This document shows positions 60,775-64,000 of a DNA stretch of 64,000 nt, in pieces. Positions within the stretch are counted from its first letter, which is position 1. The number at the start of each line of letters is the position of its first letter. The notes under the pieces are model-generated. The model worked only from the letters and a program-made list of their open reading frames with translations, had not been told where the DNA came from and ran no database searches. The position numbers and the translations under genes are program-made. The stretch is from Listeria weihenstephanensis (GTDB taxonomy: Bacteria; Bacillota; Bacilli; Lactobacillales; Listeriaceae), in contig NZ_CP011102.1 in the NCBI RefSeq assembly GCF_003534205.1, positions 1,128,036 through 1,192,035 on the forward strand. The letters are read 5' to 3'.

Positions 60775-61380
60775 ATGGAACATCTTTTTATACAAGGAAA
60801 AAATCCAGCACTCGCGCCACTTGTTTTGCTTCATGGAACAGGTGGGGATGAGCGCTCGCTACTACAATTGGCAGAAATTATTGCACCAGAGGCATCTGTT
60901 TTATCCTTTCGTGGCGACGTATCGGAACAAGGCGCCAATCGCTTTTTTGCAAGGTGGGCAGACGGATCGTTTGACTTGGATAGCTTGAAGGAAAAGACGG
61001 CGCAATTGATCGCTGAAATCAAGCGGTTAGCGGAAGTGTATGAATTCCAAGCGGACGGGATTGTGGCGGTCGGCTACTCGAACGGGGCAAACATTGCGGC
61101 GAATGCGATTTTAACGGATAGCGCTAGTTTTAAAAAGGCGATCCTATTTCATGCGATGCCTTCTGGGGAAGCGATGCCAGATTTTTCGCTAGATCAGGCG
61201 CGACTCTTTTTAACGGCAGGTGTGAATGATCCGCTTATTAGTGCGGCTGGATCGCAAGCCTTGATCGATCTGCTCAAAAGCCGTGGGGCAAGTGTGGCGG
61301 AACTTTGGACGGAGAATGGACATAATTTGACGCTTGCCGAAGTGGAGGCAGCGCGAGATTGGTACGTGGCGCAATCATGA
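60775..61380 (+). CDS. Alpha/beta hydrolase, phospholipase/carboxylesterase type (MhqD-like)
   Basis: 201-aa cytoplasmic hydrolase. HGTGGDERSLL forms the oxyanion region, AVGYSNGANIAANAIL the nucleophile elbow (Ser near residue 101), DPLIS the Asp and NGHNLT the His. MhqD-type hydrolases sit beside MhqO dioxygenases and probably cleave ring-opening products or quinone adducts. AAGGAGCTGAGAGATCACG precedes the ATG. The flavin reductase start overlaps its stop codon. Confidence 0.9.
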   Translation: MEHLFIQGKNPALAPLVLLHGTGGDERSLLQLAEIIAPEASVLSFRGDVSEQGANRFFARWADGSFDLDSLKEKTAQLIAEIKRLAEVYEFQADGIVAVGYSNGANIAANAILTDSASFKKAILFHAMPSGEAMPDFSLDQARLFLTAGVNDPLISAAGSQALIDLLKSRGASVAELWTENGHNLTLAEVEAARDWYVAQS

Positions 61381-61994
61381 TTAAAATGGATGCCAATAGG
61401 CTAACACCGCAGGAGCATTATAAGTTTTTAAGTGGGGCAATCATTCCCAGACCGATCGCGTTTGTCACGACGATGGCGCAGGATGGCACTTTGAACGCGG
61501 CACCATTTAGTTTTTTTAATGTGGTGTCGAGCAACCCGCCGATTGTGTCTATTGCGATTCAGCGTGATCAAGGCGAAATGAAGGATACAGCGCGAAATAT
61601 TGTCGGAATGAAGGAATTGGTTATTCATATTGTGGACGCGGATTTAACGGTTGAAATGAATAAAACGGCAGCACGATTGGCGCCAGAAGTGAACGAGCTA
61701 GACGCTACTTCATTGATGACGGCACCAAGCGAAACAGTTGCAGTTCCAGGGGTTAAAGAAGCCAAAATTAGATTCGAAGCAAAGCTTGAACAACATATTC
61801 CAGTGAAAAATGATGATGGAGATGTCGTGACCGATCTCATTTTGGCACGAGTGACGTATTATCATTTCGATGAAGCTGTCTTTGATAAGAAAAAAGCGCA
61901 CATCTTAACTGCGGAATTGGATCCTGTTGCGAGGTTAGCCGGGAATGATTACGCTACATTAGGAGAAATTTTCAGGATTGAACGGCCTAAATAG
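61377..61994 (+). CDS. Flavin reductase-like FMN-binding protein
   Basis: 205-aa FMN-binding split-barrel protein of the flavin reductase-like family. Motifs are SGAIIPRPIAFVTTMAQDGT, NAAPFSFFNVVSSNPPIVSIAIQ and the C-terminal ARVTYYHFDEAV. It could supply reduced flavin or reduce quinones directly; nothing in the sequence decides between them. The ATG at 61377 overlaps the hydrolase stop as ATGA, so translation is probably coupled; the GTG at 61359 is an alternative. It closes a four-gene quinone/electrophile detoxification operon. Confidence 0.87.
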   Translation: MIKMDANRLTPQEHYKFLSGAIIPRPIAFVTTMAQDGTLNAAPFSFFNVVSSNPPIVSIAIQRDQGEMKDTARNIVGMKELVIHIVDADLTVEMNKTAARLAPEVNELDATSLMTAPSETVAVPGVKEAKIRFEAKLEQHIPVKNDDGDVVTDLILARVTYYHFDEAVFDKKKAHILTAELDPVARLAGNDYATLGEIFRIERPK

Positions 61995-62007
61995 TTGGAA
62001 GGAGTGT

Positions 62008-62389
62008 CTGGGACATAACCCAGATAAATCGGCGACAAGCGTTCGCATTGTTGGGGCTGTTCGAAACAAAGTGAGTTACAGCCCCAATATGCCTATGAGC
62101 AACGCGAATAGGCGGTCATTCAAGGTTTGTAGAACAAGGATTGTGCTACTTCTTTAAGGTTCTGCTACACAGGAGCAGTTTCGCTTAACTTCTCGCATGG
62201 TCGGGGATACGACTCCCTCCCTGTTTTCAGTCATCACATACACTAGTATGCGCAGCTCTCCGGCTTCCACCAAATCCCCTGAATACAAACGCTTTCGCTC
62301 GATTTGTTTGAAGCAAGATTCACGTCTTACCCAGAAAAAAGGAATTCATGATATCTCGCTTATTTTATGTATCCAGAGGTTTTGTCCCA
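62008..62389. repeat. Family B intergenic palindromic repeat, copy B2 (long form)
   Basis: About 380 bp. Outer inverted ends CTGGGACATAACCC (62009) and AGGTTTTGTCCCA (62377-62389) bracket the shared family B body: GATAAATCGGCGACAAGCG, GTTCTGCTACAC, GCAGTTTCGCTTAACTTCTC, GGGGATACGACTCCCTCCCT and CACCAAATCCCCTGAATACA. Compared with B1 it has an extra 71-bp module at 62049-62119 and a diverged stretch (62120-62160). No gene is seen in it. Confidence 0.85.
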
Positions 62390-62442
62390 CCCATTTTTTC
62401 TGGTATACTGAATGAAAAGAATGTTGAGTTGGAGGAAAAGCG

Positions 62443-62952
62443 ATGATTCAGATACGGGAAGCTTGTGAATATGATGCGAAACGGTTTGCGAAAATGCAAT
62501 TAGAGATTGATGGCGAAACGGATTATATGTTATACGGTGCGGGAGAGCGGGCAATCACGCCGAAAGATGCCAGAAAGCGGATTGAATATTTTGCGGATCT
62601 GCCGTATTCGCTTATTTTAGTTGCCGAGGATATGGATACAGATGAACTCATTGGTTTTTTAATTGCTGATGGAAATCCTCCGAACCGGATGCAACATAGT
62701 GTTTATATTGCGGTTGGTGTTTTGAAAGCACATTGGGGTCAGGGTGTGGCCACGCAGTTGTTCAAAAAAATGGAAGAGTGGGCTAAAGCACGTGGGGTGG
62801 TGCGCCGAATGGAGCTTGGCGTTGTATGTGAAAATCAAAATGCACTACATCTGTACCAAAAGCTTGGGTATGAAATAGAGGGGATACATCGCGATTCCTT
62901 TATGATCAATGAGGATTACCATGATACATATTGGATGTCCAAGTTGATATAG
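62443..62952 (+). CDS. GNAT-family N-acetyltransferase
   Basis: 169-aa acetyl-CoA-dependent acetyltransferase, acceptor unknown. The acetyl-CoA-binding part reads VYIAVGVLKAHWGQGVATQL, followed by ELGVVCENQNALHLYQKLGYEIEGI and a C-terminal YHDTYWMSKLI, the layout of RimI/ribosomal-protein-acetyltransferase-like GNATs. TTGGAGGAAAAGCG precedes the ATG. It is a single-gene unit between repeat B2 and the hflX leader; GGTAAAAGG (62952) and CCTTTTTACC (62980) around the next promoter may form a terminator. Confidence 0.88.
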   Translation: MIQIREACEYDAKRFAKMQLEIDGETDYMLYGAGERAITPKDARKRIEYFADLPYSLILVAEDMDTDELIGFLIADGNPPNRMQHSVYIAVGVLKAHWGQGVATQLFKKMEEWAKARGVVRRMELGVVCENQNALHLYQKLGYEIEGIHRDSFMINEDYHDTYWMSKLI

Positions 62953-62970
62953 GTAAAAGGAGGTTATGGG

Positions 62971-62999
62971 TTGCCATTGCCTTTTTACCATGTTACAAT
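62971..62999 (+). promoter_or_regulatory. Promoter of the hflX leader transcript
   Basis: TTGCCA (62971-62976), 17-bp spacer and extended TGT-TACAAT (62994-62999); start expected near 63006, giving a leader of about 430 nt before hflX. Confidence 0.7.
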
Positions 63000-63032
63000 G
63001 TCACTAATTAAAATGATCGGAGGGTTGTCCAG

Positions 63033-63080
63033 ATGTGGTATGTTAGACTAAGAATCCAAGTTCTCAAGCCAAGCAACTGA
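63033..63080 (+). CDS. Leader peptide upstream of hflX (15 aa)
   Basis: Short reading frame encoding MWYVRLRIQVLKPSN, with a strong GGAGGG 8 nt before the ATG. It carries Arg-Leu-Arg at residues 5-7, the +X+ type of motif at which macrolide-bound ribosomes are known to stall in ErmD-type leaders. It is followed by several possible hairpins and a terminator at 63312, then hflX. Position, ribosome site and motif together indicate an antibiotic-sensing attenuation peptide. Translation and stalling are inference. Confidence 0.7.
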   Translation: MWYVRLRIQVLKPSN

Positions 63081-63311
63081 ATAGTGCGAGAAAGAGTCTG
63101 AAACAAACTCTAGAGTAGAAAGAAATCGCTCTTCCATTTCTTTGGGACGACGAAGAATTCTACTTAAATAAATCGAGCTCAGGAGCCGGTTTATCTGAGG
63201 TATGTGCAAGACTCTAACGGGATTGGTCTGCCTTTCACTGAAGGGAACCCATTTGAAACAAATAGTCTTTGTTCACTCTTTAATATAGGAGGAGTGGCGG
63301 TATTTGTAGGG

Positions 63312-63337
63312 AAAGCAGATGAATTGTCTGCTTTTTT
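63312..63337 (+). terminator. Attenuator terminator in the hflX leader
   Basis: AAAGCAGA (63312-63319) and TCTGCTTT (63327-63334) with a 7-nt loop, then T residues, about 100 bp before the hflX start. An upstream segment, TCTGCCTTTC (63227-63236), could pair with the left arm across one bulge and act as antiterminator. From 63081 to 63311 the leader also shows AGTAGAA/TTCTACT and AGAAAT/ATTTCT pairings. Confidence 0.8.
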
Positions 63338-63439
63338 ATTATGCTTAAATGTTGATAGATCGGGATTTAGAGGATTCTCTAAGCGGCCTTCATATATCCC
63401 TCGCACGTGTAGAAAATAAAAACACTGGAGGAATGAACA

Positions 63440-64000
63440 ATGACCAGAACAGCGATATTAGTAGGAATTACGATGAAACAGGAGAATTTTGAATACTCGA
63501 TGGCGGAGCTTGCCAATTTAGCAGAAGCGAACAATATCAACCCAGTAGGTGAGATTACGCAAAAATTAGATCGGAAAAATAAAGCAACCTATGTTGGCAA
63601 AGGAAAAGTGGATGAAATCAAGAGTTTAGCAGATTATGAAGATGTTGATCTAGTCATTTTTAATGATGAACTAGGACCATCGCAAATTCGTAATTTAGAA
63701 GAACTTTTGGAGCGAGAAGTGATGGATCGAACGCGTCTTATTTTAGATATTTTTGCGGAGCGTGCAAAGACGAAAGAGGCGCAATTACAAGTGCAGGTCG
63801 CGCGTTTGAAATATGAACTACCACGCGTGACAGGTCAAGGCGAGGGTATGGATCAGCAAAGTGGAAAAGGTGGACTCAAAAACCGTGGTGCTGGGGAAAC
63901 GAAACTGGAGCTCGATCGTCGTAAGATTAAATATCAAATTAATCAGCTGAATAAAGAACTAGATGGCCTTGTGGCAGAGCGGCAAGTACAACGGCGGCAG
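63440..64000 (+). CDS. hflX: GTPase HflX, N-terminal part (runs off the window)
   Basis: 187 residues of HflX, a ribosome-associated GTPase that splits stalled ribosomes. The N-terminal domain (AILVGITMKQENFEYSMAEL, ATYVGKGKVDEIKSLAD and VIFNDELGPSQIRNLEE) and the Gly-rich linker (GQGEGMDQQSGKGGLKNRGAG) leading into the coiled coil are clear; the G domain lies beyond the end. ATG 63440 has GGAGG 8 nt upstream. Listeria monocytogenes has a second hflX (hflXr, lmo0762) that gives macrolide and lincosamide resistance and is induced by attenuation. The leader here suggests this gene is of that type, but that needs the full sequence. Confidence 0.9.
   Translation, partial: MTRTAILVGITMKQENFEYSMAELANLAEANNINPVGEITQKLDRKNKATYVGKGKVDEIKSLADYEDVDLVIFNDELGPSQIRNLEELLEREVMDRTRLILDIFAERAKTKEAQLQVQVARLKYELPRVTGQGEGMDQQSGKGGLKNRGAGETKLELDRRKIKYQINQLNKELDGLVAERQVQRRQ

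Noticed and set aside
4683-62389. CRISPR array or phage attachment sites as an explanation of the repeats
   Set aside because: The copies are kilobases apart, palindromic, of variable length and not flanked by cas, integrase or phage genes.
62967-63008. 13-codon frame starting ATGGGTTGCC after AAGGAGG, before the hflX promoter
   Set aside because: The start is only 2 nt from the ribosome-site-like sequence, and the frame overlaps the -35 and -10 of the hflX promoter.
63204-63419. 71-codon frame in the hflX leader
   Set aside because: It spans the attenuator terminator and has no credible ribosome site; the 15-aa leader peptide explains the region better.

Overview
The window reads as chromosome of a low-to-medium GC Firmicute, most probably a Listeria-group species (Listeriaceae) outside the close relatives of L. 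monocytogenes. The main reasons are the gene order spxH / CYTH / TPR / relQ / nadK / rluD-like / fabI, the trio of MFS efflux pump, M42 peptidase and glutathione peroxidase, two LPXTG wall proteins ending in LPATGD, and the five Ig-like C-terminal repeats of a giant secreted protein. No tRNA, rRNA, CRISPR array or prophage was seen.

Layout. 1-3.6 kb: two small membrane/redox operons (CDP-alcohol phosphatidyltransferase, flavin disulfide reductase, TVP38; DM13 lipoprotein, DoxX). 3.7-10.2 kb: envelope and housekeeping genes (LCP ligase, TagO, the U32 pair TrhP1/TrhP2, LemA, HtpX). 10.2-17.5 kb: one 6.8-kb gene for a secreted multidomain CotH-kinase protein. 17.7-20.4 kb: an ISL3-family insertion sequence inserted into an older copy of itself. 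20.4-26.2 kb: SpxH and RelQ stress/nucleotide genes, then FabI. 26.5-35 kb: CtsR-controlled clpE, ilvE, a compact Fst-type toxin-antitoxin locus, efflux, peptidase and peroxidase genes. 35-38.8 kb: NfeD-flotillin pair and a membrane-bound subtilase. 39-46 kb: wall-anchored pullulanase with a cre-like site, PrfC and a LysM/LPXTG protein. 46-49.7 kb: a manganese riboswitch, two TerC paralogues and a KtrB-type K+ channel. 50-58.8 kb: small membrane proteins, Ogt, a DsbA-like protein, a truncated FAD synthetase and an ABC exporter operon with an SGNH hydrolase. 58.9-62 kb: a quinone/electrophile-detoxification operon of the Mhq type. 63-64 kb: a leader-peptide attenuator upstream of hflX, which runs off the window.

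The features least explained by known families are intergenic. At least seven copies of two related imperfect-palindrome repeats (family A: 4.7, 31.8, 37.4, 47.1 and 52.0 kb; family B: 26.2 and 62.0 kb) sit at gene ends. They share an end motif. One copy of each carries the same extra ~71-76-bp module, whose hairpin shows a compensatory base-pair change. Two family A copies are flanked on both sides by a copy of the host gene's own terminator hairpin. I regard these modular, terminator-associated repeats, the complete Fst/antisense-RNA locus at 31.3-31.6 kb, and the hflX leader peptide with an Arg-Leu-Arg motif as the main results. All family assignments come from reading motifs; no database search was run.
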